Source: Neurospora tetraspora
Lineage: Eukaryota; Ascomycota; Sordariomycetes; Sordariales; Sordariaceae
Reading direction: 5' to 3'
Assembly: GCF_033439725.1 (NCBI RefSeq)
Contig: NW_026944384.1
Coordinates: 6,076,001-6,140,000 of the forward strand
DNA: 64,000 bases
Of this stretch, positions 49,925 through 60,953 are shown piece by piece. How positions within the stretch are numbered: the stretch's first letter is position 1; each line of letters starts with the position of its first letter. The notes under the pieces were generated by a model, which saw only the letters and a list, made by a program, of their open reading frames with translations, was not told the DNA's origin and made no database searches. The translations under genes and the position numbers were made by a program.

Positions 49925-50302
49925 ATGTCATAGCTTCCACTTGGCACGCTTGGGCAACGGGCAACGACGGATAGGTAAGTGGGATGTGAAAGTAGCTTCT
50001 TTTCTATTTAGCATAGATATGGTGATGGTAGGTAGGGACAGTAGGCTCTCTCTTTTGTTCGTATCATGCTCATTAATGTATGTATGTATGTCTATGCTTT
50101 TGAACTTTTTGCTCGCTTGCTTTTCCAGTTTCCTGCAATCGATTGATTATTCCGAGCCCATTAAGTCCAACCCAACCCAACCATTCCCACCCACGTCTTT
50201 GGTTTTGAGGAGCCAACAACCCGTCTTTATGTTCATTCACGTTACTACATATACAATGCTCTACTGACTCTATCTTTCTAGTCTTAGACTCTATCCTCAA
50301 GT
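49925..50302. other. Intergenic between MULE and desaturase gene
   Basis: Normal composition resumes at once. It contains the 3' region of the desaturase gene on the minus strand; no gene seen. Confidence 0.5.
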
Positions 50303-51671
50303 CTAAGCCTCAATCTCATCATCCCCCCACCCGGCCTCCTTCGCTTGGGGTTGTGTCTTCGCAGCACTCACATTCCCACCCCCCACAACCCGTCCACCAA
50401 CCTTCCTCTTAACCCTGCACCGCATCCCAATCGCCTCATCAAAGATGAACTGCCAAATCACGTACGTCCAGCTCCGATGCTGCGGCAGCCCCTCGTAGAA
50501 CTCGGACGCAATCTCGTACAGCTTCGGCAGCCGCGTCCAGGGGATCGCAGGGAAATCGTGATGTTCGTTGTGCAAGCCGACGTTGTACGTGACCCAGTTC
50601 AGCGGGCCGTAGTAGGAAAAAGTCTCGGGGACCGGGATGCGGTTATCGGGGTTGCGGGCTTCGGGCGTGATTTTCTCGTAGACGTAGTGTTCGGCGATGA
50701 AGTGGCCGGCGGTGGGGTGCAGGCTGCCGGCGAGGAAGGAGCTGAGTAAAAAGTAGAGGACGGAGTTGGCGGTGAAGAGCGAGTCTGGGAGCAGGAAAAT
50801 GAGGGAGTAGTCGAACGCTAACTGGATGGAAAGGTTGAGCCAGTGCACCCAGGTGAAAGGGACGCGGTAGACGGCCATGGGCCGAAGGGCGTAGAAGAAG
50901 ATCTGGAAGGTGCAGAAGAAGGCTTTGCCGAGGATGGAGTCGAGGAAAAGCGCTTCGAAGGCGGTGGGCAGGTCGGTGTCGAGACCGTCGACGCCGAGGG
51001 ATTTGTGGTGGGTTAGGTGGTAGGGCTGTTTTTGTGTAACTTCTGTTAGCTCTTGTTGGCCGAGGGAGGGGGGACGAGGGGAAGGGAAAGAGAAGACGTA
51101 CCCGGAAAGAAGCACTATACGGAACGGCAATAGGCAAGTTGGCGACAATGGCGAACAGCCTGTTGGCGGTAGGCGAGCGGAAGGCCAGGTTGTGGGAGAT
51201 CTCGTGGATGGCCAGGAAGAGGTTCTGGTTGCAGGTGGCGCCGAAGACGTAGGCTGTGAGCCAGAACTTCCACGAGAAGAAGGAGGTGTCGCGCAGGAGG
51301 TGGGCGAGGAGGAATTGGAGCGAGACGACGCCCAGGACGACCCATTTCGTTAGCGGTTCGGGACCGCAGAGCTTGGTGACCTGTTGAACATGCATACCAT
51401 ACGGTCAGTATAAGATCTCAAAGACATCTTGGAGACGGCATGACTGGATATCAAGATAACATACCTCTGGATGCGCCTTGATAATGGCCATACGACGTGT
51501 CCGGTGCGGCTCCTCGGTGTAAGTCCAGAAGAAGTCCTTCTCGAGGGCATCATTCTGGTCCGCAGCGCCGGCACTGGCGGAGGAGGAGGTGGTGTCTAGC
51601 TTTCCATTCTGTTGTTTCCTTTGCTTGGCCGACGAGTCCGTCGTGGCCGTCGTTACTGCGGAGGCGGCCAT
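50303..51671 (-). CDS. Sphingolipid (dihydroceramide) delta-4 desaturase
   Basis: Three exons: 51671-51465, 51380-51102 and 51025-50303, 402 residues; introns are 84 and 76 nt with GT-AG ends and phase 0. The three histidine boxes of membrane desaturases are present: HEISH at residue 128, HLTHH at 165 and HNEHH at 314. The order and surrounding sequence (FWTYTEEPHRTRR near the start, LHNEHHDFPAIPWTRLP late) match the DEGS1/DES1 family, which introduces the 4,5-trans double bond into the sphingoid base of dihydroceramide in the ER. Four or more hydrophobic segments span the region between boxes. The start at 51671 (MAASAV) is the first ATG of the frame. The C-terminus has a short basic stretch then an acidic end. 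Confidence 0.93.
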
Positions 51672-52482
51672 GACCGAGATATGTGCTCGTTGTACAGCTT
51701 CGGAACTCGTGGGAGGAGGAAAGATATTCGTGAAAGTTCCCAAGAGATACAAGCCCAGCTTTTCCACACAGCAAACAAAGAATTGGAAAAGAAGGTGTAT
51801 GTAGGAGAAGAGAGATGGTGAAATTGGAAATTCAGGGTCCAACTCAACAACTTTCTTCTAAGGTAGCACGACCACGCTATCCCACGCGTGTAAACAGACA
51901 GATAAGGAGAGTGGGCATTGCAGTGCTGTACCACCCACCTCAATGGCAAGCTTGGGCTGGAACTGGAACGTCTTGGCGAACAGTGGACGAACACCTCAGT
52001 GGGCAGTGGCGGCGGGTCTCCAGCTACACCGCTGTCCCACACAGTTTGACATTCCGCCCCCGTGGAGGTGCGCCGCCCCGTCCTCCGTCCCGCGTATTGG
52101 CCCAAGCTCCCGGGTGGTTGCCCCTGAGATACCCCTGAAATATCCAAACAGCTGGATGTCAAATCCAACGGGTGGTGATTTGATACGCACCGGACATCAT
52201 GCCAGTAAAACTTAAAGTGGTGCGTTCTTGGCCAGATGTTGACGTTACGTTTAATGACAAGATGGCACTCCTTTCATCGCATCGATCAATGTCTTGCAGG
52301 CGAATGTAATATGCGCATTGCTTAACCTGAAGAGTCTAGAGGTAAATAATGGATTGTTGGCATTTCAAAACATCAGACATCCATTGAGTACAAGCTCAAG
52401 TCGAAGCCTGTGGCATTAGATCTCTATTAACGTGTATCATGTAGTCGGTCCATAACCCTTGTATAAAATCAACCCGCCTCCT
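51672..52482. other. Intergenic, promoter of the desaturase gene
   Basis: Between the desaturase start and the DnaJ stop, both on the minus strand. Overlapping short frames look like chance. No repeats or RNA genes seen. Confidence 0.5.
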
Positions 52483-53830
52483 CTATAACTCCTCATGCTC
52501 GTGCCCCTCATGATCATGATCATGAATCACTGGCTGCTCAGGCCTCCCACTGTCCTTGTGTAGATCAACTCCAATCTTTCCCCTCCACTTCTCCCATAAC
52601 GCCCAGAACTCCTTCTCCATGCCGCTTTCCATTTGGTCTGGTAGTACCACTGTATACTCGACGTAAAGGTTTCCGTACTCCGTCTTGTGGTAAACGCTGT
52701 CTCCGTCTTCATGCCACTTGGGCATGCCCTCGCCTGGTATCGTATCGACATGACCTGGCTGCACAACCTCGCCGCGTTTCCTCCCCAGCCTAACCACATG
52801 TCCATCAAGATGTGTAATGTTTCTCGTCCAGTCACCCATCCAGGCCTCCCTGAGGCTGATAATCTCTTTCCAGAACAAATCGTCGCCCTTCCTCCTAAAG
52901 AAGATACCGTCGAGATGATCCGGGTTGTCTTCCTCAGGGTTCAGACTTGGCTCCTTCTCCACGACCGTAACGATCAAATCACCGGCAACGTAATCCGGGC
53001 TCTCATCCGCCTCGTTCTCGTATACGATCCTTGACCCTTCGGCCATACCACGCTCAACATTCAGTCCAACCGTAGTCATCTTCCGCACCACCCTCGTGCC
53101 CTGGCACACGGGGCACTTGTGCTTTATGCTCTTGCCCCGTCCACCGCACTTATCGCACTGCACCTGCATCTGCTGGATCATGCCCGGCGCCAGCTGGTGT
53201 CTAACAATCCGAATACCGTGTCCACCACAGGCATCGCAGGTATCAACATGCTTATCCGCCGCTCCCGTGCCCTCGCACTCCTCGCAAATCTGTTGCTTGT
53301 CCCATTGAAACTCGGTCGTGCGCCCGTTGTAGAAGTCGCTGAGGGAGATGCCGACCTTGAGCTCGACGTTGGGACCGCGTCGCTGGCCAGGCTGGTTGCC
53401 AAAGTGGCCGCCGCCGCCGAAGAAGCGGGAGAAGAGATCGAAGGGGTCGTGATGTTGTTGGCCGCCGCCTTGCTGGCGCTGCTTGAGGCCTTCGTGACCG
53501 TATTGGTCGTAGATCTTGCGGGATTCGGGGTCGATGAGGGCTTCGTAGGCTTCCGAGACTTCGACGAACTTGTCGTGGGCTGTTGAGTCGCCTCTGTTGA
53601 ATGGTCAGGTTAGTAGGCGGCCATTGGAGGGGAAAGGTAAAGAGGCAGAGATAGGGAACGCACGGGTTCTTGTCGGGATGGTATTTCTTGGAGAGCTGGC
53701 GGTAGGCCGACTTGATCTGCTTGTCGGACGCTTGCTTGTTGATACCGAGGACCTTGTAGTAATCCTCAATACCGAGCGCAAATTGCGCAAGTGTTAAGAG
53801 AGCCAGCAAGGCTCCCTTCTTGAACCACAT
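52483..53830 (-). CDS. scj1: ER-lumenal DnaJ chaperone, Scj1/ERdj3 type
   Basis: Two exons: 53830-53664 and 53593-52483, 425 residues; the 70-nt intron runs GTGCGT...CAG. Residues 1-20 form a signal peptide ([20 protein letters not shown]). The J domain follows with HPD in [10 protein letters not shown]. Then comes a Gly/Phe-rich linker with [12 protein letters not shown]. Four CxxCxGxG-type zinc repeats follow: [24 protein letters not shown] and CPVCQGTR. The C-terminal substrate-binding region comes next, and the protein ends HEEL, a plausible HDEL-type ER retrieval signal. Scj1 stimulates the ER Hsp70 (BiP/Kar2) in folding. A perfect CCACGTC palindrome, an unfolded-protein-response-like site, lies about 120 bp upstream of the ATG. 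The gene is divergent from prp2. Confidence 0.94.
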
Positions 53831-54345
53831 GGTGAACTCTGTTGCTGTGTGTTGGAGTAGAAACAGTGTCCGTAACAAGGTAGATTAAGAGAGAACCAAG
53901 TAAGATCAAGTAAAGAACGACTAGAATCTTGGAGAGTCGAGGGCCATTCCACGTCGGTGACGTGGTGACTGCGATAAGGTGTCAAGATGGGAATTGTCGA
54001 GGCCAAAAAGTACCTGGGACGGAAGATTCCACTTGTACATTCGCGATGAACAGCAGCAGCCTCGGGTCTAGGTCAATCGGGGAAGATGCCACCTTGTCGC
54101 TACAACAAAGCGTGTTAGCTGATTGGATGCCCGAAGGAAAGACCCCGGTCGCTGAAGCACATGCATAACCCAAGCTGAGGCTAGCGGGGCGAGACACTGC
54201 AACAGGCCGATAAGATAAGGATTCCAGTGCTTCGACAGTGCAGTGATGCACCATCCAAGGTTCTCTGTTGCCTCCCATCCATCACCAACCAAATTTGGTC
54301 AAACAAACACAGAGCCACTGTCGCAGTTGGCCGAACAAACACACA
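53831..54345. other. Bidirectional promoter region between scj1 and prp2
   Basis: 515 bp between divergent start codons. Apart from the palindrome at 53949-53965 nothing specific was recognised. Confidence 0.5.
53949..53965. promoter_or_regulatory. Candidate unfolded-protein-response element (palindrome)
   Basis: CCACGTCGGTGACGTGG is a perfect 7-bp inverted repeat with a 3-bp spacer. Each arm is TGACGTGG-like, the core bound by Hac1/XBP1/ATF6-type bZIP factors. It is 119 bp upstream of the scj1-like start codon, a typical position. ER chaperone genes are usual targets of this response; binding here is inferred. Confidence 0.55.
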
Positions 54346-57111
54346 ATGGCTTCTAAACGATATGCCTTCGTCCCCATGGACGACGAGCCTGCTGCTCCCT
54401 CGAAGAGCGACAGGAAAGACAGGGACAGAGACAGCAAAAGGGACAGGAAACGCGACAGGTCCCGCGACCGATCCACGTCTCCGCGCCGACACAAGAGCAG
54501 GCGACACGATGACGACGATTCAACCCGACGCCGCTCCCGCTCGCCATCACCACGCAAAGATGACAGCCGATCAGACTCGAGACGTGAACGCGAAGACCCA
54601 AAGATCTCAGACCTAAGACTCAAGTCCCGATACGACTACCTCAAGAAGAGAGAGGCAGAGAAGCTCGCCCTCCTACGAAAACAAGTCGCCGAGGAAACCG
54701 CCGAGTTGCGATCTGGTGTTCGTCTGTCTGAAAAGGAAAAGGCCGAATTTGCAAGAAACCGGGAGATTCTACGCCTGGCCGAGGAGCGAGCACGCATTGA
54801 CGACTACCAAGACGGCTACCGCCTACCAGACCAATATGGCACCGACACCAAGAAGAAAGAGGAGGCTCTATACCAGCGCCACGTCGAGAGAGACGAGTAC
54901 GGTAACGAAAAGATGATTACCGAATACGACGAATGGGAGCGCGAGCAGACTGTCAAGGCCAAGGCGCAAATCGCATCGCGAGGCGAGCGCGAAGACGGGG
55001 GAGAATACGACTTCTTGCTGGACGAGGATGCCATCAACTTTGTCCGTGATGCCGCGGCCAAGTTCATCCAACCGACCGACGGGTTAACGCCGGAGCAGAG
55101 GATATTGAAGGAGAAGATCGAGGCGGCCGAGAGGGCGGCCAAGTCGATACAAGAAGTGCGCAAGAGTTTGCCCGTATATGCTTACCGGGACGCTTTTCTG
55201 GATGCGATCAAGGAGTACCAAGTTCTTATCCTTGTTGGTGAGACGGGTTCGGGAAAGACCACACAAATACCCCAATATCTTCACGAGGCTGGATTTACCG
55301 AGGGCGGCATGAAGGTTGCCTGTACGCAGCCGCGTCGTGTTGCTGCCATGAGTGTTGCCGCTCGTGTGGCTGATGAAATGGGAGTCAAGGTTGGAAGGGA
55401 AGTCGGTTACTCGATCCGTTTCGAGGACTGCACAAGCGACAAGACCATTCTCAAGTATATGACTGATGGTATGCTTCTGAGAGAAATGGTTACGTCGCCA
55501 ACACTGGAGGGCTATTCGGCCATCATGATCGACGAAGCCCACGAGAGAACAGTCTCTACCGATATTCTACTAGCTCTCATCAAGGATCTCACTAGGGCGA
55601 GGCCGGATCTGAAGCTCATCATTTCATCTGCTACACTTAACGCCGAGAAGTTCAGCACGTACTTTGATGATGCACCCATTTTCAACGTTCCCGGGCGTGT
55701 CCACCCGGTCGACGTATACTACACTTCTGCACCAGAAAGCAACTACCTGGAAGCTAGTTTGGTGACAGTTTTCCAAATTCATGCTACACAACCAGAGGGC
55801 GGTATTCTGGTCTTCCTTACTGGTCAGGAAGAAATTGACAAAGCGTGCGAGCGAGTAGAAGAGATCAAGAGGAAACTGGGTAGTCGAGTACCCGAAATCA
55901 TACCTCTACCCATTTACGCCAACATGCCCTCGGAACTGCAGGCCAAGATTTTCGAGCCGACACCACCAGGGGCTAGAAAGGTCGTTTTCTCAACGAACAT
56001 TGCCGAGACATCCCTTACCATTGACGGTATTGTGTATGTCATCGACTGTGGCTACGTCAAGGAGAACACCTTCAGTCCCGTCGGCACAACTGGACAGTCC
56101 ACGCTCGCCGTAGTACCATGCTCACGGGCCGCCGCGAACCAGCGTATGGGTCGTGCCGGTCGTGTCCGTCCAGGCAAATGCTTCCGTCTTTACACCAAGT
56201 TCGCCTACCTCTCCGAAATGGACGAGTCACCCACGCCCGAAATCCAACGAACCTCGCTATCCAGCGTCGTCCTCCAACTCAAAGCCCTCGGTATTGAAGA
56301 TCTTTTGGGTTTCGACTTCCTCGACCCTCCACCAACCGAGCTCCTCATCAAGTCCCTCAACATGCTCTACGCCTTGGGAGCCCTCAACTCCGCCGGCCAA
56401 CTCACCCGCGTCGGCCGCCAAATGGGCGAGTTCCCCACGGAACCCATGCTGGCCAAGGCGCTCATCGCCGCCACGGCCGAGGGCTGCGTCGACGAGATGC
56501 TCACCATCGTGTCCATGCTCGGCGAGGTTGCCACCTTGTTCTTCCGCCCCAAGGACAAGAAGGTGCACGCCGACAGCGCGCGCGCCCGCTTCACCGTCAA
56601 AGACGGCGGCGACCACTTGACGCTCCTGAACGTCTACAACCAGTGGGTCGACGCTGATTACTCCCCCATCTGGGCCAAGGAGAACTTCCTCACCCAGCGC
56701 TCGCTGACCCGCGCCCGTGACGTGCGCGACCAGCTCGCCAAGTTGTGCGATCGCGTGCTCGAAGGGTCAACATCCACCTGCGGCGGTGTTTCGAACATGC
56801 AGCCCATCCTACGGGCGCTCACAGCAGCCTTCTTCCTCAACGCCGCCAGGCTCAACAGAGGCGGAGACGGATACAGGACGCTGAAGAATAACATGACGGT
56901 GTATGTGCACCCAAGTTCGGTGGTCAAGGGGATGGATCCCCCGCCAAAGGTGATCATTTATCATGAGCTGGTGGTGACGACGAAGGAGTTTGTCAGGAGT
57001 GTTATACCGATTGATCCGAAATGGTTGACGGAGTTTGGTGGGCATTATTATGATGCTAAGGATGTGGAGAGTATGACGGTTAAGAAATTGCCTAAGGAGA
57101 GGAAGTACTGA
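54346..57111 (+). CDS. prp2: DEAH-box pre-mRNA splicing helicase Prp2 (DHX16)
   Basis: A single exon of 921 residues. The first 90 residues are rich in Arg, Asp, Ser and Lys (RS/RD-like), followed by LRLKSRYDYLKKREAEKL and EYDFLLDEDAINFV, a region characteristic of Prp2/DHX16. Helicase motifs run in order: GETGSGKTTQ near residue 298, TQPRRVAA, DEAHERT near 396, SATLNA, FLTGQEEID, and QRMGRAGRVRPGKCFRLY near 600. The winged-helix/ratchet (HA2) and OB domains fill the C-terminal third. Prp2 activates the assembled spliceosome before the first catalytic step, together with its G-patch partner Spp2. The start MASKRYAFVPMDDE is the family N-terminus. It shares a promoter region with scj1. No intron seen. 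Confidence 0.95.
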   Translation: MASKRYAFVPMDDEPAAPSKSDRKDRDRDSKRDRKRDRSRDRSTSPRRHKSRRHDDDDSTRRRSRSPSPRKDDSRSDSRREREDPKISDLRLKSRYDYLKKREAEKLALLRKQVAEETAELRSGVRLSEKEKAEFARNREILRLAEERARIDDYQDGYRLPDQYGTDTKKKEEALYQRHVERDEYGNEKMITEYDEWEREQTVKAKAQIASRGEREDGGEYDFLLDEDAINFVRDAAAKFIQPTDGLTPEQRILKEKIEAAERAAKSIQEVRKSLPVYAYRDAFLDAIKEYQVLILVGETGSGKTTQIPQYLHEAGFTEGGMKVACTQPRRVAAMSVAARVADEMGVKVGREVGYSIRFEDCTSDKTILKYMTDGMLLREMVTSPTLEGYSAIMIDEAHERTVSTDILLALIKDLTRARPDLKLIISSATLNAEKFSTYFDDAPIFNVPGRVHPVDVYYTSAPESNYLEASLVTVFQIHATQPEGGILVFLTGQEEIDKACERVEEIKRKLGSRVPEIIPLPIYANMPSELQAKIFEPTPPGARKVVFSTNIAETSLTIDGIVYVIDCGYVKENTFSPVGTTGQSTLAVVPCSRAAANQRMGRAGRVRPGKCFRLYTKFAYLSEMDESPTPEIQRTSLSSVVLQLKALGIEDLLGFDFLDPPPTELLIKSLNMLYALGALNSAGQLTRVGRQMGEFPTEPMLAKALIAATAEGCVDEMLTIVSMLGEVATLFFRPKDKKVHADSARARFTVKDGGDHLTLLNVYNQWVDADYSPIWAKENFLTQRSLTRARDVRDQLAKLCDRVLEGSTSTCGGVSNMQPILRALTAAFFLNAARLNRGGDGYRTLKNNMTVYVHPSSVVKGMDPPPKVIIYHELVVTTKEFVRSVIPIDPKWLTEFGGHYYDAKDVESMTVKKLPKERKY

Positions 57112-57666
57112 TGGGTAGGGATGGGTAGTAGTTGGAAGTTGTTTTGTTTGTTTCAAAAGCGAATGGCATGCACTATGGGGAGATGGCGTCTGGAGCGTTT
57201 TTGGACATTCTTGGGTGATTAGGGGTTTGTTTACTTGCGGCTGTATAAGGTAGCTGTTGGTGATCAGTACTCAACAACTCACGCACAGTTGTATCAAAGC
57301 AATAAAAACATAATGACAACCATTCAATGGAGCCTGAGTCATCAGTGAAAGTATTCAAAATCTTCATCACTTTCCGATTGAGATCTTGCCGTCTTCACAT
57401 TGCTCGAGGTTCTCCCAAACAGCGGCTTACAAAGCCAAAGATCCCCCAGAATGACAAAATTTCGCCCCACCAGGACTCATTCACCCCACTAAAACTTCTC
57501 ATTGTTCCTTCATCACCATATCGTCAACAACCTCAACACGTACCCTTTTTGACCAACACGAAGTTGACTCAAGTCAGTCAAATACGAATCCCTTCGAACA
57601 ATCAGCTTTGCCAAGTCACATACCGAAACCAGCCAATTCTTGTGACACACAAATTCCACCATCAAA
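57112..57666. other. Intergenic between prp2 and lto1
   Basis: Both genes point right. The region holds the prp2 3' end and lto1 promoter, with a C/A-rich leader near 57420-57660. No gene recognised. Confidence 0.5.
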
Positions 57667-58395
57667 ATGGCAGCACAAACACGCCAACCACAAAGCGATG
57701 ATCCCTTCGACTTCGACTCCCTCCTCAACCTCGAAGAAGATTTCTACCAACAAGGCTACGTCCAAGGCGTATCCGACGGCGTCAAAGCCGGCCGCACCGA
57801 AGGCCGTCAGCTCGGCTTGGAAAAGGGATTTCAGAAGTTCGTGCAGAGCGGCCGGTTGCATGGTCGAGCCATCGTTTGGGCGAATCGGTTGCCTTCCAAA
57901 CAGCCCACCCGCCATTCTTATCTCGAGGAGGCCCAAAAGAAGAAGAGCTTCGGTGAGGAGGAGAAGTCTCATCAAAGCTTGGAAGATGATGTCGAAAAAA
58001 GCCTGAAGATTTCGGATTCTACAACAACAACAACAACATCATCATTACCCACGAGGAAGGAGGAGGAGGGCTTGCTGCCACTATTGCCAAACAACAACAC
58101 CCGCCTAGAAAAACACATCACCACCCTCTTCGCGCTGGTAGAGACCGAGACGCTGGCGAAGGAGAACACGGATGAGGCGGTCAACGATTTTGATGATAGA
58201 CTGAAGAGGGCGCAGGGGAAGGCCAAGATAGTTGAGAGGATGGTGGGCGAGGTTTCGTCGGAGAGGAAGAAGGGCAGCTCAGCGGTTGGGAGTCCAGGAG
58301 AGGGAGCTGGGGCGGGGACGGGGGCTGGAGCTGGGGCAGGGGCAGGGACGCCGATTGCGGGAGTGGATTTGGGGAGGATTGGGAATGAGGTTTAG
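57667..58395 (+). CDS. lto1: Lto1/ORAOV1 homologue (Yae1-Lto1 complex)
   Basis: A single exon of 242 residues. The N-terminal third carries DFDSLLNLEEDFYQQGYVQG followed by a Gly-rich helix-like repeat (GVSDGVKAGRTEGRQLGLEK), the Yae1/Lto1 N-terminal domain. In yeast Lto1 with Yae1 recruits the cytosolic iron-sulphur assembly machinery to the ABC protein Rli1/ABCE1, needed for ribosome recycling. The remainder is variable: a Thr run (residues about 119-125, coded by an ACA repeat) and a C-terminal Gly/Ala/Thr run GAGTGAGAGAGAGTP. I see no C-terminal Trp of the kind used by CIA targeting adaptors, so the C-terminus may differ from yeast. No intron. Confidence 0.88.
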   Translation: MAAQTRQPQSDDPFDFDSLLNLEEDFYQQGYVQGVSDGVKAGRTEGRQLGLEKGFQKFVQSGRLHGRAIVWANRLPSKQPTRHSYLEEAQKKKSFGEEEKSHQSLEDDVEKSLKISDSTTTTTTSSLPTRKEEEGLLPLLPNNNTRLEKHITTLFALVETETLAKENTDEAVNDFDDRLKRAQGKAKIVERMVGEVSSERKKGSSAVGSPGEGAGAGTGAGAGAGAGTPIAGVDLGRIGNEV

Positions 58396-58749
58396 TTTGG
58401 GTGGTGAAGGAAGGAAGAGGGAGGGGGGGAGGAAGAGGAGGGGGAACGGGAGACTGAGAGGTGAAGAAGGTCATATGGGGAAAAAGGATGAAAGTCTTGA
58501 GCTGCTGCTGAAGATGCGGTCTAAGTCTAGGTGCTACATAGGTAGGTCCTGAGGACGGGAACTATTACATCAAAAGTGAAGAAGGAAGAAGAAGAAGAAG
58601 CACAGGATACCAGGGCAAGTGATGCCAGGTTAGGGAGCACGATATTTCGGATATGAGCCCAGACGGCACTATCACTCATAAAAAACCATATACCCCTTTT
58701 GAAATGCCGAGTGCCATGATCTAAGCAAAGTCTATACGTTCCGTCTACC

Positions 58750-58791
<42 letters not shown>

Positions 58792-58936
58792 CTGCTATGT
58801 ACACCAGCCTGAACGTATCTGGTCTCTGTGGCCTTGTCTGTCTGTCTGTTGTTATCCCTCCATCAAAGGTCCTGTGGTCCCTTCTTTCAGCTCATGTGTC
58901 CTGCTCACAAGCTCCTCATCTCCATAACCTTCCACT
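58396..58936. other. Convergent intergenic region with microsatellite
   Basis: 3' regions of lto1 and the complex I gene, including a (CTTG)10 microsatellite. No gene seen. Confidence 0.5.
58751..58790. repeat. (CTTG)10 microsatellite
   Basis: Ten exact CTTG units in a row. Likely polymorphic between strains. Confidence 0.97.
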
Positions 58937-59757
58937 TTAAGAGAACGACCTGCAAGGGTAGCTATAACCAACCACATCGTTAGCACCATTCCTCTCTCTC
59001 ACAACCCAAACACTCACTCCCCCAGGGAAGTAGGGAAATAATACTCACGCCTCAGAATAAGAAGGCTCCTCAGCCAACTGATACTTATGCACATCCCACT
59101 TGCCGCCCTCCACCAGCTTCTCACCACTCGGCAACGGCGGCAATCCCCCCGTCTCCGCCAGCACAAGTTTACCAGCCTCCACCCCGTTTCCCTCAAAGAA
59201 CCTGGCCAGTCCACCCGCCTTACCAGCCTCCTGCGCCGCAACCAGCTGCTTGCTCCCGTTCTCGCCCACCAGCTCCACACGGGGGTGGCTCGCGCTGCCG
59301 ACTGACAGCAAGGCAACGGCCTCGGCCTGGCCCACCACGCTCAGGCGCGGGTAGTTGCGCCGCGCGTCGCGCTTCCAGTACGGGTTGTCGGCGATGTCGC
59401 CGGCGGGAAGGGTGACGGGGTCGTCGTAGGACAAGGGGTCAAGAGAGCCGGGGGATGGGTTGCGGTTGTAGGGGTTCAAGGGCACGCCGTTGGAGCGGTT
59501 GGGGTCGATGGCGAAGGCGCGGCGGATGCGGTCCCAGATGCCGACGGATTGGACGGTGTATTTCTGGGGAAGGAATACATTAGAGAACATAGTGGAGACG
59601 GGGGGTGCTGTAGGGACATGAGTCGGGCACCACTTGTCGTCCTGGAAACGGCAATGCGACTGTGCGATTAGAGATGCGATTGATCACTCACATGGTAGAC
59701 GGGCACAACGCCGCCTGCGGTGGTCTTGACCACGCCGGTGACGACTTTGGAAGCCAT
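58937..59757 (-). CDS. nuo21.3: NADH:ubiquinone oxidoreductase 21.3-kDa subunit (complex I)
   Basis: Proposed exons: 59757-59692, 59563-59049 and 58949-58937, 197 residues. Exon 1 encodes MASKVVTGVVKTTAGGVVPV, and exon 2 continues KYTVQSVGIWDRIRRAFAID. Blocks such as DPNRSNGVPLNP, DPVTLPAGDIADNPYWKRD and GGKWDVHKYQL match the fungal 21.3-kDa accessory subunit of mitochondrial complex I. The 13-nt third exon rests on splice signals alone: GTGAGT donor, GCTAAC branch site, TTGCAG acceptor. If that intron is retained, translation stops three bases later at 59045 and gives 194 residues, so the two forms differ only at the last few residues. The protein lacks membrane spans. It converges on lto1. 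Confidence 0.88.
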
Positions 59758-60953
59758 GGTGGCGGCTGTAGAACCCGTTTGTTATCGTGGGTGTAAGTGG
59801 GCGGGTTCGACGACGACGAGGTGTGGATTCCACTCCGAGCGACCAAGGATGATGGAGTTCGTGATGCTCTCACGAGTGTTGCCGGGAGCTTGGGCTGACA
59901 GACAGGTGACAGGGACAGCTCTGGCGGCTGTCATCCTTGACGACTGACGTTGGTCAATGGACGCACGGGCCAGCTTTCATGCGACAGTACGTCAAAAGCC
60001 TGGACCACTTCCTGTCTTGTCTGTCTCTGGTTCAACGGCATCCACCGACAACATCCACACTGCCGCCGGCCGCGTCGTTCCAGAAAAGAGAAGAGAAGCA
60101 CAAGAACACATTTCGGGACCCCGGATCCATCGGGTTACGACATGGCGTCAGTTCACATGACCTCAGAACTTGGGAGTCACTGAAGTATCTTGCAATGGTG
60201 AACTTTCTTCATCAATACTGTACTTGAGTTGAAATGCCAGCTGGGAAAGTGAAAGGGTAAATTACACGAGAGAGCTGATGATGTTCTAGCTCCAAAGAGA
60301 AACCCCAACTAATCCACCCACCATACGTTGCCCTGTTCTTGTTCCGAGTGTGTAATAACGACGGGAGCTGTACGTACGCCATTCGTTATGTCAGTGTGGC
60401 ATCCGATCTCCATGTACTTGATGCTATACCCCAGCTGTTGGAGCTATACCTGTTATCCAACTTGGACTATCCCGGCGTCTCAAGTCACCCCTAGCTAGAC
60501 GTGTTACGCGATCGTCCTCCACCAGTTTCTTTGGTCTTTGGCTCCTCTGGTTCCTCCTTTCGTAAGCATACGGACTAAACAGACAGTACAGGTGCAGGTA
60601 CAGACAAGTGCCAGAAGTGCCTCCCGTCTGCTGCTCTGCTCTCGAGCCCGCTCTCGCTCGAGCTTCACCGCGTCTGCTTCCTGATTGGTCAGAGCTTTGC
60701 GCAACCACCTTCAACGTCTTGTCCTGTTTACAACGACACCTCTTTCCTCCATCCTTTTCTCCCTTTTCTCTTTCTTCTCTCCCCATTCCTCTCACCTTCT
60801 CTCACCATTCTCTCATCAACTCTCAACCGTATCTTAGTCGCGTACTCACGGCGACCACATCACTTACACCACCACCAGCTATCTATAGCTCTTTATCCCC
60901 TTTCTCTTACACTAACCCTCACCCGCGCAAACTCCACAAAGACAACCATCACC
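59758..60953. other. Divergent intergenic region
   Basis: About 1.2 kb between the complex I gene and the peroxiredoxin gene. The last 300 bases are strongly pyrimidine-rich (CT leader). No other gene seen. Confidence 0.5.

Noticed and set aside
58751-58790. CRISPR-like or functional array at the CTTG repeat
   Set aside because: It is a plain tetranucleotide microsatellite without spacers; no CRISPR array exists in the window.
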